A stretch of DNA of 64,000 nt, taken from assembly GCA_026018925.1 (NCBI GenBank), contig JAKSZU010000029.1, forward strand, positions 9,027,378 through 9,091,377, in the 5' to 3' direction. The notes under the pieces are model-generated. The model was not told the origin of the DNA. It saw only the letters and a program-made list of their open reading frames with translations, and searched no databases. This document shows positions 32,155-41,892 of the stretch, piece after piece; position 1 is the first letter of the stretch; the number at the start of each line of letters is the position of its first letter. The DNA is from Tupaia tana. Taxonomy: Eukaryota; Chordata; Mammalia; Scandentia; Tupaiidae. A program made the translations under genes and the position numbers.

Positions 32155-32246
32155 CTTTCTTTCTTTCTCTTTCTTCTTTCTTTTCTTTCTTGTTTCTTTC
32201 CAGTGAGCATACACACCCTATAGCAGAAACCTTCAACAACAAAATT
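31933..32246 (+). mobile_element. SINE-A, + orientation, with expanded (CT)n
   Basis: Head GGGCCAGTAGGTGGCATAGT; the internal CT block is expanded at 32098-32148 to about 25 dinucleotides. It ends CACCCTATAGCAGAAACC. Confidence 0.88.
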
Positions 32247-32249
32247 CAA

Positions 32250-33582
32250 CAGTAGAAAAAAATCTGATAGTACAGTTTAAAATTTTTCTGTCCATCATCC
32301 CATAACACTTGACCACCTCAACTGTTCTTCATGAAAAATGTGCAATTTAACACAGAAACTTTAGTCTATAACTTGTCATTGGGTTTTATTCCCATCTTTA
32401 AGACCCTTTGTCTTACATATTCTGGCGACCACAGTTCCTTCATAATTCCTAAAATAAGTCATTACTATCTACATGTCTTTAAGTGGAACCTGGTTGGAAA
32501 TACACCTTTCAATAAATGGTTGTGTTTTTATGGGCTTCATGTCAGAGATTAATTTAAATATAATTCCCCAAATTTCAAGCTATGAATTACACTACTATGC
32601 AAAATATTTTTTTTTAATTCTCTATATCTGTTTAGTTATGTGTAAAAGGTTGGTGTTAGGGGACTATTCATTTTGGTGAAGACTGGTGTGGTTTGATTTA
32701 TGTTTTATTATTAAAATATCATCCTACTACTTATTGAAAATTTCCTATGCTTCCTAAATATAAAAACCAGTGAGACCCTGGCTTTTGATAGGAAGTGGAC
32801 AAATATGGAAGATTTACTGCTAAATGAAGCAAGCTGGACTAATCTGTTTCTCTAAAAGAAACATATCCACCTTTCCTAAACTTTGTCACAATCCTCAAAG
32901 GGGCAGTGAATGGTTATTGTCAGTTTCATATTTATTATATCTCCTTTAAGCATAGATATCTTTTTAATCTTTGAGATCAAAGCATCATTCACAAGTAACC
33001 TTGAATATCTGTGCACTCATAAAATTCTGGGTCACAAGTATTTTTACACAAACAGGCATCTTTCTAACCTCTCCTGGTTTCCTGGAAAGGAATCTTGTTC
33101 TATTTACTTTCTAACACAATCTTCTCAAACATCTGAATAGAGAAATTATCATGAATACCATCTTCAAAGATCAGGAAAAAAAAGAGTCACAATACAAAGC
33201 AGAAGATTATTGTAATTACCCTTCATTCCATTCACTTTGTTATTGCATTAGTTAGTTACTGCTGGGTAAGAACCATCCTAAAAGAAAATGGCTTAGTGTA
33301 ATACATTTGTTACCTAGTGTGATTACATGAGGGGCAATATTTCTAAGGTGTTCTGATCTTCTCATGAATCTGTAGTTATCTGTGATTCAAATGAGTAGGT
33401 ACAGCTTATGTTGGCTGAGGCTCCTCATTTATTGAGGATTTGGCTGGCTGTTGTCTGATGGGGGCGGGGCTTGAAAAAGACAACTAGACTCTTCCACATT
33501 TAGTCTCCTCCTGAAGCTGGATGCCCTGAATGTGTTCACGTGGCTGAGACAAGGTTCCACAGAATCACAGAAATAGACCATT
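32250..33582. other. Unit-conserved sequence, no gene
   Basis: Paralogous to 18540-20110 and 57700-58910, including the TTAGTTACTGCTGGGTAAGA segment at about 33250. Confidence 0.6.
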
Positions 33583-33884
33583 AAGAATCAATGTAGGGAC
33601 CAGCAGTTAGCGTAATGGCTATGTCGCTGGACTCCCACGTAGTCGACCGCGGTTCGAGTCCCGGACCCGGCGGCTTAAACTCACGCCGGGCGCGTGTGCG
33701 TGCGTGCCCAAGATCCCGAGAGGAGAATGGAGGAGAAGGGATTGCAGCGTGGCCATCCCCCCTGGGGGGTGATTTCCTGCTTTCTATCTCTCTGTCTCTC
33801 TCTGTCTGTCTGGCGAGCGCACGCGCCCTATAGCAAAAACCTCTCCAAAAAAAAAAAAAAAAAAAAAAAAAAAGAATCAATGTA
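33583..33884 (+). mobile_element. SINE-A, youngest reference copy, + orientation
   Basis: Element 33596-33871 with a perfect 13-bp target duplication AAGAATCAATGTA (33583-33595 and 33872-33884). Pol III box A TAGCGTAATGG is at 33608-33618 and box B GGTTCGAGTCC at 33651-33661. The head folds like a tRNA: GACT/AGTC pair around a seven-base loop CCCACGT, which would put CAC at the anticodon (Val). That identity is tentative. A CT-rich 3' half ends CCTATAGCAAAAACCTCTCC with about 30 A. Confidence 0.95.
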
Positions 33885-33989
33885 AACATCAACATATTCT
33901 AATGGTCAAAGTTAATTAAAACTACAACTAGTATTGTCCCCATCCCTGCCATATATCACTTGTCTTGTGACAGCACTGCTCTTTTCATA

Positions 33990-34170
33990 AGATTCCCACC
34001 TTTGTACAGGTATTTATTAAGAACCTTTGTTATAAGAGGTGGAAAGTGAAATGAAAATAAACAACAGAGATACAAGAATTTGAAAGAAGTTGGAGAATTA
34101 AGGTGTAAATCCATTGTGGTGCCCTTAATATAAGGCTTGAGAAGAGATGGGAGTCACTAGAGACTTCGAG
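33990..34170. other. End of unit B homology
   Basis: Matches 20520-20740 (CAGAGATACAAGAATTTGAA and AAGGCTTGAGAAGA). Homology fades near 34160. Confidence 0.55.
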
Positions 34171-34174
34171 TTAT

Positions 34175-34440
34175 TTGGGGTACCTGGTATCTTCCCTTAT
34201 TACTATACACATTATCATCAACAGATGATATGTCCCTTAAATGTTTTGCTCCTTTTTTCCCACTTGATTCCACCCCTCCCATTAGCATCCCATTTCCCAT
34301 CCTCCTCCCTCACTATCTCTAGAACTCATAGTTGCTCTCTATGGTTTTATACCTTCCAATCTTTCAGTTTTTGTAAGTGCAGACATTCAGTATATATTAA
34401 GTGAGGACATACAATGCCTCTATTTCAGATTCTGGGGTAT
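34175..34440 (-). mobile_element. L1 3'-end fragment, minus orientation
   Basis: Reversed L1 3' UTR ending with the TATTAAGTGAGGACATACAA motif. Confidence 0.75.
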
Positions 34441-34454
34441 TCCTTGTAGGTAGA

Positions 34455-34680
34455 TTTTTTTTTTTTTTTACCAAGTCAATTCTTTTAACAATTGTAAGGA
34501 AGAGGGATACAGAGAGAGAGCATTGATGGGATGGGGAGGTGTGGTGTTATTGGTGGAAGATACTCTGATCAACTGGACTGGGGAGAAATGTTCACACACA
34601 TACTGAAATGTTCACTTTGTAAGCTAAATAATATGATTGAATTTATATGAAAAATTAAAATTAAAAAAGTGAAAAAAATT
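34455..34680 (+). mobile_element. L1 3' UTR and tail, + orientation
   Basis: GAGCATTGATGGGATGGGGA, then GGGGAGAAATGTTCACACAC is the forward version of the 3' UTR of the young L1 (reverse at about 7390-7500). Confidence 0.8.
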
Positions 34681-34714
34681 GTAAGATAATTGAGATTTCT
34701 ATTATTTTTTTAAT

Positions 34715-34948
34715 TTTAAGAGAGATTTTTGCTATAGGGCACATGCAGTTTTTGGAGAGAAAGAGAAAGACAGATGGAAAGCGAGAGATCACCCCCCTTC
34801 CAGGGGGGATGGCCACACAGCAATCACTTCTCCTCTTATGTTCTTGGGCACACACACACACATGCACATCATGAGATTTAAGCCGGTGGGTTCAGGACTC
34901 AAAATGTGGAGTTCAGTGATGTAACCCTTATGCCATCTGCTGGTCCTC
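34715..34948 (-). mobile_element. SINE-A, minus orientation
   Basis: GAGAGATTTTTGCTATAGGG to GCCATCTGCTGGTCC. Confidence 0.87.
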
Positions 34949-34949
34949 A

Positions 34950-35390
34950 AATTTCAATTCTTATTGCCTGTTGTGTTATAGGTACAGTGATAAAATGTTT
35001 TTTCAGAGTAAATTTAGCCTTTTCATCTAAATTTTCCAATATTGGTGAAAAATTATCTATGATCTTCTTTTATTATATGCTTAATGTCTATACCATATGT
35101 AGTGATGTTATCTTTGGCATCCATGGATATTGATAAATTGTCTCTTAGAGAGAGAAAGAGACCAATGGGGCTGTAAGTACCCATGATCTGCTATAAAATT
35201 CACAGTATGTGAAAGCCTACATTTTTCCAGAGAAGCAGTTAATATACTGATGTAAACCTGAAGGATGGCTGCAAAAGTAAAATACCATGGTTCCAGATAT
35301 AAACTGACAATAAAATTATACCAACCATGTTAGAGTTGCCTAATGTAGTTTATTCCATAGGCCTAAGACAACTCATCAAAATACAGGTTG
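34950..35390. other. AT-rich intergenic sequence
   Basis: No gene or repeat family recognised. Confidence 0.4.
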
Positions 35391-35391
35391 A

Positions 35392-35648
35392 AGGCCAGCC
35401 AGACTGTGGTGTGTTAAGGCAGCTGGATCCCACATGGCCAATTGCATGGTTTGAGTCACAAACCTGGTGTCTTACAAAACACCCCAGGTACATGTGCATG
35501 CATGCTCAAAATCCCAAAAGAAGCATAAAGGAGAAAGGGTTGCAGTGTGGCCATCCACACTGGGAAATGTGTGGAATGCTTCCTCACTTTCTCTCTTTCT
35601 CTCTGCCTCTCTCCAGTGAGCACATGCAACTTACGGTATTTTTTTTTC
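35392..35648 (+). mobile_element. SINE-A, + orientation, old
   Basis: GGCCAGCCAGACTGTGGTGT head, CT block, and a GTGAGCACATGCAAC-like end. Confidence 0.75.
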
Positions 35649-35659
35649 TTTCAAGGTTT

Positions 35660-35935
35660 ATTCATTTATTTCTTGTTGGTGGGAATATAAACTAGTGCAG
35701 CCACTGTGGAGGACAATATAGATTCCTCAAAGACCTAAAAATAGAACCACTACATGATCCAGTAAGTCCACTCCTGGGTATCTACCTAAAGGATAGGAAT
35801 GCATTTTATCAGAAAAACATCTGCACATCCATGTTTACTGCAGCATTGTTCACAATTGCTAAGCATGGAACCAACCCAAATGTCCTCTAACAGATGAACT
35901 TATAGCAAATTTAAAATACATCTATATTTAGGTTG
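35660..35935 (+). mobile_element. L1 ORF2 fragment, + orientation
   Basis: TTGTTGGTGGGAATATAAAC, then CCACTGTGGAGGACAATATA, the ORF2 C-terminal knuckle region. Confidence 0.85.
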
Positions 35936-36655
35936 AATTTCCTTTACCTGAAATGGTTGGAACCAGAAGTATTTTGGATTCCAGACTGTTTCTTGTTTTG
36001 AGACATTTCTATGTATACACTGAGATATCTTGTGGATTGAGTACAAGTCAAAACACAGAATTCAGTGTTATTTTATATATATCTTATACACATGCCTGAA
36101 GGTAGTTTTATACACTTTATTTTGAATTCGACCTGTCCTGCTATGACCTAGGACATGAAATGGGGTATAGAATTATGCACTGCGGCATCAAGTCAGTGCT
36201 GAAAATGTTTCAGATTTTGAAACTTTTCAGTGTTCCAATTTACATAGCATGAATGTGTGAGACAAATGAGAATCTCTAAATTGTTTTAGGTATAACTATG
36301 GATAAAGAGGGAAATGACAAGGGGGGAAATGGTTGGAGATCAGAGAGGACAGAAAGCTTTCTAAAACAAATATCATACATTTTATACAGCTGTACCATGG
36401 AGAGCAAAGAAATTGAAACACCAGAAAATAATGATAGACCCAAGGGAAAAATGTTTAACAGAAACAAAACTAAAAAGTTATCTGTTGATAATGATATATA
36501 TGATGATATGTATGACTTGACTAAGATGCACTATATTCACTCTGAGAAAAGTTATTTTGTATGCTGTAAAAATGTACAGCAATCGAATGTACATAAATAA
36601 AAGTAATAAATAAAAGTTTGAAAAAAGAGGAAAAAAAGTTCTAATTTACTATCTA
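35936..36655. other. Unassigned old repeat-like sequence
   Basis: 35936-36260 (TGAGATATCTTGTGGATTGA, then CACATGCCTGAAGGTAGTTT) resembles a widespread old mammalian repeat I cannot name. 36290-36630 ends in an AATAAA-rich tail (about 36598-36615), suggesting a retrotransposed 3' end. A 100-codon frame at 36298 is unsupported. Confidence 0.35.
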
Positions 36656-36659
36656 AATA

Positions 36660-36880
36660 ATCATTATTTCTTTTTGTTTTTTCTTTATTTATTTTTAAAC
36701 AAATTATTTACATGTTTAAATGTTTTTACCTCATAATCATTTTTTTATTTCATTTTCTTCCATACATTCAATCACATTATTATTTATCTTACAAAATGGA
36801 TATTTCAACAGGTGAACATTTCTCCCTAGTACTGTTGATAAACCTATGAAATATATTTCTGGTTCTGAGGCTATGGGTCT
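36660..36880 (-). mobile_element. L1 3'-end fragment, minus orientation
   Basis: ATTT-rich tail, CATACATTCAATCACATTAT, then ATTTCAACAGGTGAACATTT. Confidence 0.8.
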
Positions 36881-36925
36881 TTCTTTTACATACACATTTT
36901 AAATGTGACCCTTCTATTCCTCCCT

Positions 36926-37852
36926 TCAGAAGAATTGTCTAAGGGCTCTCTTTATGTCTTTATTCCTCAGACTGTAGATGAAGGGGTTCAGCATGGGGGT
37001 GACCACGGTGTACATCACTGCAGCGGTTGTGTACTTCTGGGCCGTGTGGGAGGACATGGGGCTGAAATAAACCCCGATGAGCCTCCGGTAGAACAAGGTC
37101 ACCATGGACAAGTGAGAGCCGCAGGTGGAGAAAGCCTTCCACCTCCCTCTGGTGGACGGGATCCTCAACACCGCAGTGACGATGTGCGTGTAGGACACCA
37201 AGATGCCCACAAAGGGCATGACGATGGTCAGGGCGCCCACGGTGTTCACCATCATGTTGTTGAGAAATGTGTCCGAGTAGGCCAGCTTCAGCAGAGGGCT
37301 GAGGTCGCAGAAGAAATGGGGGACCCAGTTGTGGGTGCAGAATGAAAGGTGGGTCAGTAAGACCATGTGGGTCAGGGAGTTCCCAAAGGCGGTGGTCCAG
37401 GAGGAAGCTACCAGGAGGCCGCAGAGCCATGGCGTCATGGACGTGGTGTAATGCAGGGGGTGAAAGATGGCCATGTAGTGGTTGTAGGCCATGGCGGTCA
37501 GCAAGAAGCTGTCGATGCCCACGAACCAGATGAAGAAGAACATCTGGGTCAAGCAGTCCGCGTAAGAGATCCCTCTGTGTCTTGACACGTGATTGGCCAG
37601 CATCTTGGGGACGGTGGTGGAGGTGAAACAAATGTCCATGAAGGCCAGGTTGGCCAGGAAGAAGTACATGGGCGAGTGGAGATGGGCGTCTGTGCCGATG
37701 GCCAGGATGATGAGCAGGTTCCCCAGCCCTGTCACCAAGTACATGCTCATGAAAATGATGAAAAGCAGCTGCTGTTGTTTGGGGTACTCTGAGAATCCCA
37801 AGAGCAAGAACTCGGAGACCCGGGTGAGGTTCACTTCTTCCATGGTCACCAT
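36926..37852 (-). CDS. Olfactory receptor family 1-like, open but motif-degenerate, 308 aa
   Basis: A seven-transmembrane OR frame from ATG 37852. GNLLIIL (TM1), MYFFLANLAF (TM2), Cys100, KAFSTCGSHLS (TM6) and [12 protein letters not shown] (TM7) are normal, and N8 is a good N-L-T sequon. However the end of TM3 reads MAYNHYMAIFHPLHY at 121-135, so the DRY motif is NHY at 124-126 and the following Cys is Phe130. The loop-2 Cys is Tyr192, and RR replaces GT at 256-257. The sister gene at 45225 keeps all of these. G-protein coupling is doubtful; this may be a pseudogene in the making, or a receptor with altered signalling. An inferred upstream exon lies at about 41.4 kb. Confidence 0.88.
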   Translation of the reverse strand: MVTMEEVNLTRVSEFLLLGFSEYPKQQQLLFIIFMSMYLVTGLGNLLIILAIGTDAHLHSPMYFFLANLAFMDICFTSTTVPKMLANHVSRHRGISYADCLTQMFFFIWFVGIDSFLLTAMAYNHYMAIFHPLHYTTSMTPWLCGLLVASSWTTAFGNSLTHMVLLTHLSFCTHNWVPHFFCDLSPLLKLAYSDTFLNNMMVNTVGALTIVMPFVGILVSYTHIVTAVLRIPSTRGRWKAFSTCGSHLSMVTLFYRRLIGVYFSPMSSHTAQKYTTAAVMYTVVTPMLNPFIYSLRNKDIKRALRQFF

Positions 37853-37881
37853 TCTGGCTCGATCAGAAAGACCACCAGTGT

Positions 37882-37895
37882 TCTGCCAAAGGCAA
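37882..37895 (-). promoter_or_regulatory. Splice acceptor of the left OR1-like exon
   Basis: On the minus strand TTATTGCCTTTGGCAG ends at 37883, 30 nt before the ATG. The same acceptor is at 46227 in the sister copy. Confidence 0.55.
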
Positions 37896-37908
37896 TAAAA
37901 TGAATATG

Positions 37909-38168
37909 TTGGGACCAGTAGTTGGCGTAATGGCTATGCCACTGGACTCCCATGTAGTCTATGGCGTTTCAAGTCCCGGACCCGGTGGCTTAAACTCACA
38001 TCGGGCATGGGTGCATGTGTGCCCAAGACCCCTAGAGGAGAATGGAGGAGAAAGGATTGTGGTATGTCCATCCCCCCTGGGCGGTGATTTCTCACTTTCT
38101 GTCTCTCTCTCTGTCTTTCTGACAAGAGCACATGCCCTATAATAAAAACCTCTCCAAAAAAAAAAAAA
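37909..38168 (+). mobile_element. SINE-A, + strand, abutting the OR1 acceptor
   Basis: Full length from GGGACCAGTAGTTGGCGTAA to CCTCTCC plus A-run. Its sister at 46256-46508 is at the same place, so it predates the duplication. It leaves only about 25 bp of original intron before the acceptor. Confidence 0.92.
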
Positions 38169-38330
38169 AAATCATGCAGGGTGTGTGTGCATGTATACTC
38201 AAAATCCCAAGAAGAGAATGGAGGAGAGGAGATTGCAGTATGGCCATTCCCCCTGGGAGTGATTTCTCTCTCACTGACTCTCTCTGACATGAGCACACGT
38301 CCTATGGCTAAAAAAATAATACTAATAATT
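38169..38330 (+). mobile_element. SINE-A fragment, + orientation
   Basis: 5'-truncated; starts at the GGGTGTGTGTGCATGTATAC level and ends CCTATGGCTAAAAAAATAA. The sister lies at 46515-46655. Confidence 0.75.
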
Positions 38331-38349
38331 AATTATTTTATTTAATTAT

Positions 38350-38587
38350 TTATTTTTAGAGATTTGGGGTATTGGATGTGTGTGCTCACTGAAGAGAGAG
38401 ACAGAAAGCCAGAAATCACAGGGTTTGGCCACACTATAATCCCCTCTCCTCCACTCTCCTCTCAGGATTTTGGACATGAACACACAGATGCCTGGCACTG
38501 AGTGTCAAGCCGCTGGGTCTGGGACTCAAACCACAGTGGCCATGGGGGAGTCCAGTGACATAACCATTATGCCATCTGCTGGTCCCT
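38350..38587 (-). mobile_element. SINE-A, minus orientation
   Basis: GAGATTTGGGGTATTGGATG to GCCATCTGCTGGTCCC; sister at 46685-46922. Confidence 0.85.
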
Positions 38588-38599
38588 TATTTATTTATT

Positions 38600-38862
38600 T
38601 TAATTTTTACTTTAGGGCGCATGAGCTCACCAGAGAGAGAGAGAGAGAAAAAAAAAGAGTAAGAGAGGGAAAGTGAGAAATCACCCCTTAGCAGAGATGG
38701 CCATGCCATAATCCCTTCTCCTCCACTCTCCTCTTGGGAGTTTGAGCACACACGCACACACACACCTGATGTGTTTCTCAAGCTGTTAGGTCTGGGGCTC
38801 AAACTACACATTTGACCACGTGGGATCAAGCTACTCCAACCACCACACCACCAGTGGCCCTA
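38600..38862 (-). mobile_element. SINE-A variant, minus orientation
   Basis: TTTAGGGCGCATGAGCTCAC to CACCACACCACCAG; sister at 46937-47190. Confidence 0.8.
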
Positions 38863-38919
38863 TTATTATTATTATTTCAATCTTTTAATGTGTGGGTTTT
38901 CTCATAATTTTATGTATTT

Positions 38920-38941
38920 ATTCATTTATTTTAATTTGACC

Positions 38942-38979
<38 letters not shown>

Positions 38980-39098
38980 CAGAGATGGGGTGGGGGCGGA
39001 GGAAGTGAGAAAGCAAACCACCAGGTTTGGAACTTGAACTGTGGTCAGACATGTGTAGTGTCCAGCACCTTAGCCACCACGCCACCTGCTGATCCCAC
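38920..39098 (-). mobile_element. SINE-B (short SINE), minus orientation, with (CA)n
   Basis: ATTTATTTTAATTTGACCA tail, a CA repeat (38943-38978), GAAAGCAAACCACCAGG, and head CCACCTGCTGATCCC. Sister 47275-47456 has a longer CA run. Confidence 0.85.
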
Positions 39099-39109
39099 AA
39101 TGTGTGTTT

Positions 39110-39322
39110 GTTTTTTATAATAGGGAGTGAGTGAGTGCAGGAGAGAGGGAGGCAGAGAGAGGTCAGCAGGGTCCTCACACTGCAGTCCCACCTCCAGCCT
39201 CCATAGCCTGGATCATAGGCATGTACATGTACCCAGTGTGCACAAGGAGGCTCTGAGCTGTGAACCGGGGACCTCCCAATGCGGGTCCAGCTGCATTACT
39301 CTGGCACCACCCTCTGACCTTT
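39110..39322 (-). mobile_element. SINE-C-like element (third tRNA-derived type), minus orientation
   Basis: Reversed, it reads GGTGCCAGAGTAATGCAGCT (box A-like) and CCCCGGTTCACAGCTC (box B-like), unlike SINE-A or B. Only this copy and its duplicate at 47465-47682 occur here. Confidence 0.55.
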
Positions 39323-39358
39323 AGCCTTGCTTTTTCTTTTCTTTTTTTTTTTAAAAAG

Positions 39359-39530
39359 CATTTTTATTTAATTTTATTTATTCATTCATTTATTTTAATT
39401 TAACCTGAGAAGGACAGACACACAGAAAGAAGGAAAGCGAGAAAGCAAGCCACCAGGTCCGGGACTCGAACTGTGGTCGACCATGAGGGAGTCCAGCACT
39501 GTTAACCACCATGCCACCTGCTGGCCCTTG
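39359..39530 (-). mobile_element. SINE-B, minus orientation
   Basis: TTTATTCATTCATTTATTTT tail to CCACCATGCCACCTGCTGGC; sister at 47719-47882. Confidence 0.87.
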
Positions 39531-39544
39531 CTTTTTCTTTTTAA

Positions 39545-40280
39545 AGAATTATTTAATATTTAAATATTTTAATTATTTTTTAAATGTTTATTTTGCTATA
39601 GGACACATACACTCTTTAGAGAGATATGGTGAGGGTGAGAAAGTAAGCCAGGTCTGGGACTCAAACTGCAGTTAATCATGTGGGAGGGAGTCCAGCACAT
39701 AAAGGACCATACTCATGCTGCTCCCTGACCAGTTTTGCTTTTTTTCCCTTTGGGTTTAGAATTATTCATTATTTTTAGATTATTTAATTGAATTTTCTTC
39801 TATTTTTTTAGGGATTTTTGTTATAGGCTGTATGCACTCACTGGACAGACAGAGAGATAGAAAGTGAGAAATCGCCCCCCAGGGGATGGCCATGCCCCAA
39901 CCCCTATTCTCCTCTAGGGATCTTGGGCATGTACATGCATGCACCCAGCATAAGATTTTTTTTAAGTTATTTTTTTTCTTAAGAGTGATCTTTTATTTAA
40001 CTTCATTTATTTATTTAGTTTAATTTGGTCAGAGAGAGACAGAGTAAGAGAGAAAGAGAGGAAAAGTGAGAAAGCAAGCCACCAGGACTGGGACTCGAAC
40101 TGCAGTAGGCCATGTGGGAGTCCATGACACCTGCCGATGCCCCCACCCCCCCAACATGAGCTTTAAACCGCTGGGTCTGGGAGTCAAAGCATGGTTGACC
40201 ATATGGGAGTCTACGGACATAACCGTTATTCTATCTGCTGATCCTGATCATTATTATTTTTTTAATTTGACCAGAGAGAG
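39545..40280. mobile_element. Extra SINE stack, present only in the left duplicate
   Basis: Contains a SINE-related piece (39590-39740) and a SINE-A (39805-39955 plus 40150-40245, minus) split by a SINE-B (about 39960-40145, minus). The right duplicate jumps from the equivalent of 39545 straight to that of 40280 at about 47895. Confidence 0.75.
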
Positions 40281-40475
40281 TGAGAGAGAGAGGGAAAGTG
40301 AGAAATCACCCCCAAGGGAAGATGGCCATGCCACAACCCCTTCTCCATTCTCCTCTCAACATTCTGGGCATGCATTCATGGATAACAGCATGATTTTCAA
40401 GGCACCAGGTCCTGAGACTCACACTGTGTTCAGCCATGGGTCATCCAGTTCCTTAACCACCACTCCACCTGCTCG
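40256..40475 (-). mobile_element. SINE-A/B mosaic, minus orientation
   Basis: The tail side reads TTTAATTTGACCAGAGAG (SINE-B type), the body is SINE-A (GAAATCACCCCCAAGGGAAG). Sister at about 47893-48103. Confidence 0.7.
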
Positions 40476-40493
40476 CCACACACTCTTTTTATT

Positions 40494-40960
40494 TCTAGAG
40501 GGATTTTCGCTATAGGACAGGTGTGCTCACCAGAAACACAAGGAGAGACAGAGAGACAGAAAATGAGGGGGGATGGCCATGCCACAGGAACTTCTCCTTC
40601 ACTTTACTCAGGATCTTGGGCATGCTCACACATGTGCATGGCTTGGGGGTCTTTTTCTTTTTTTTTTTTTTTTCAAGAGAGATTTTTGCTATAGGGAGCA
40701 TGTACTTGCCAGATGAAAAGAGACAGAGAGACAGAAAGCAAGAAATCACCACCACCACCACCCCCAAGGGGGATGAACACATCACAATCCCTTCCTCCAT
40801 TTCCTCTTGGGATTTTGGGCACACATGCACGTGTGTCCAGTGTGAGTTTTAAGCCACTTGAACTGTGGTCAGCTACATGGGAGGCCACAGGGTCGGGGAC
40901 TCAAACTGTGATCAGCTACGTGGGAGTCCAGTGACATAGCCATCCTGCCCTCAGCTGGTC
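40494..40960 (-). mobile_element. Nested SINE-A pair, minus orientation
   Basis: An older SINE-A (40494-40653, resuming about 40885-40960) is interrupted by a second with its own poly(T) (40654-40884). The sister arrangement is at 48105-48640. Confidence 0.8.
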
Positions 40961-40984
40961 TCTAATCTTAGAACCTGTTTTTTT

Positions 40985-41250
40985 TTCTTTTTTTGAGAGG
41001 TTTTTGCTATAGAGTGCATGTGCTGACCAGACAGATAGAGAGAGACAGAGAGACAGAAAGCGAGAAATCAGTCCCCAGAGGTGATGGCCGTGCCACAATC
41101 CCTTCTGCTCCATTCTCATCTCTGGATCTTGGGCATGCACGCACACAAGCCATGCACCCAGTGTGAGTTTAAGCCACCAGGCCCAGGACTGGAAGCATGT
41201 TCAACTCCATGGGAGTCCAGTGACATAGTCATTACACCAACTGCTGGTAT
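40985..41250 (-). mobile_element. SINE-A, minus orientation
   Basis: GAGAGGTTTTTGCTATAGAG to CACCAACTGCTGGT; sister at 48657-48915. Confidence 0.9.
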
Positions 41251-41261
41251 CATCATTTTGT

Positions 41262-41345
41262 TTGTATTATACAGGCGAGTTAAGTTAACTGAAGCCCAGA
41301 GAGGTAACATCACTTCCCCAAAGCCACACAGTGGTTCTGGCTGGA
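41262..41345 (+). mobile_element. MIR core fossil
   Basis: TTATACAGGCGAGTTAAGTTAACTGAAGC-type text (CTGAAGCCCAGAGAGGTAAC, then CCCCAAAGCCACACAGTGG) is the MIR core. Duplicate at 48930-49015. Confidence 0.85.
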
Positions 41346-41830
41346 GACCCTGTAGCTTTCTGCTTGCTATTCGGGTTCCCTTCCTGGTCCCTTTCTTTCC
41401 CTACTCACCTGTGAGATGTGTCTCTCTGGCTGTGGAGATATCTGGCAAAAAGGTGAACCAGTGCTTCTGGAAAAAGGTCCTAGGCTGACTGAAAAGGAGG
41501 CAGGCCTTCAACCCCATAGGAGGGAGCTCAAGGACATGGCAGGGCACCATTTATCCCTCCATCCTCTGACCCCGGGCTCTGTCCCCTGTGCCTTGTTAGG
41601 GCACCTGCTAATTGTCCACCCTGCACTCCCACTCTGTCCCAGCTGGGCCTCCCTCTTTGGGGAGAGTGACAATAGCTCGTTCTGGGCTTTTCCCTCCACC
41701 CCTGCAGAGCTGAGGGTGGTGGGGGCTCTTTGGGGAGCCTCCTGCAGAGTGTGGGCCCGGTGGAATGCTTCTGGCTCTGTCAGACCTGCCCACACACTCC
41801 TGTAAACCCCCAGTTTCCCACTGCTAGCAA
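41346..41830 (-). promoter_or_regulatory. Candidate promoter and 5' non-coding exon of the left OR1-like gene
   Basis: A SINE-free, GC-richer patch about 3.5 kb upstream of the coding exon. On the minus strand it contains CAG|GTGAGTAGG, a consensus splice donor with the exon ending at 41409. A homeodomain-type CTAATTG lies at 41608-41614. The patch is 98-99 percent identical to its duplicate, far above the flanks, so it may be constrained or gene-converted. A 129-codon + strand frame here is not supported. Confidence 0.5.
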
Positions 41831-41892
41831 TGAGGTACTCAGCATTTAATTTTTTTTTACTTTAAGTATTTATTTTATTAAAAGATTTAAAC

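Larger units (their letters stand above)
21541..34160. repeat. Segmental duplication unit B (OR7 unit)
   Basis: Collinear with unit A (MER5A at 21585, MIR at 21815, donor block to 25947, L2 at 29375, OR at 30562, TAACTGCTG block at 33235). It lacks the L1. It carries the ERV and its own SINEs. Boundaries are approximate. Confidence 0.85.

Noticed and set aside
33596-33670. A functional tRNA gene
   Set aside because: Box A and B are present, but the sequence continues into a SINE body with an A-tail and target duplication, and the acceptor stem does not close.
36960-37631. 223-residue minus-strand frame inside the OR1-like gene, and a similar one at 45316-45924
   Set aside because: Out-of-frame shadow of a GC-rich OR exon; the in-frame reading has all OR motifs.
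41416-41805. 129-residue frame duplicated at 49126-49473
   Set aside because: Conserved in both copies only because the DNA is nearly identical. A 3-bp indel and composition give no protein signature, and a non-coding exon on the other strand fits better.
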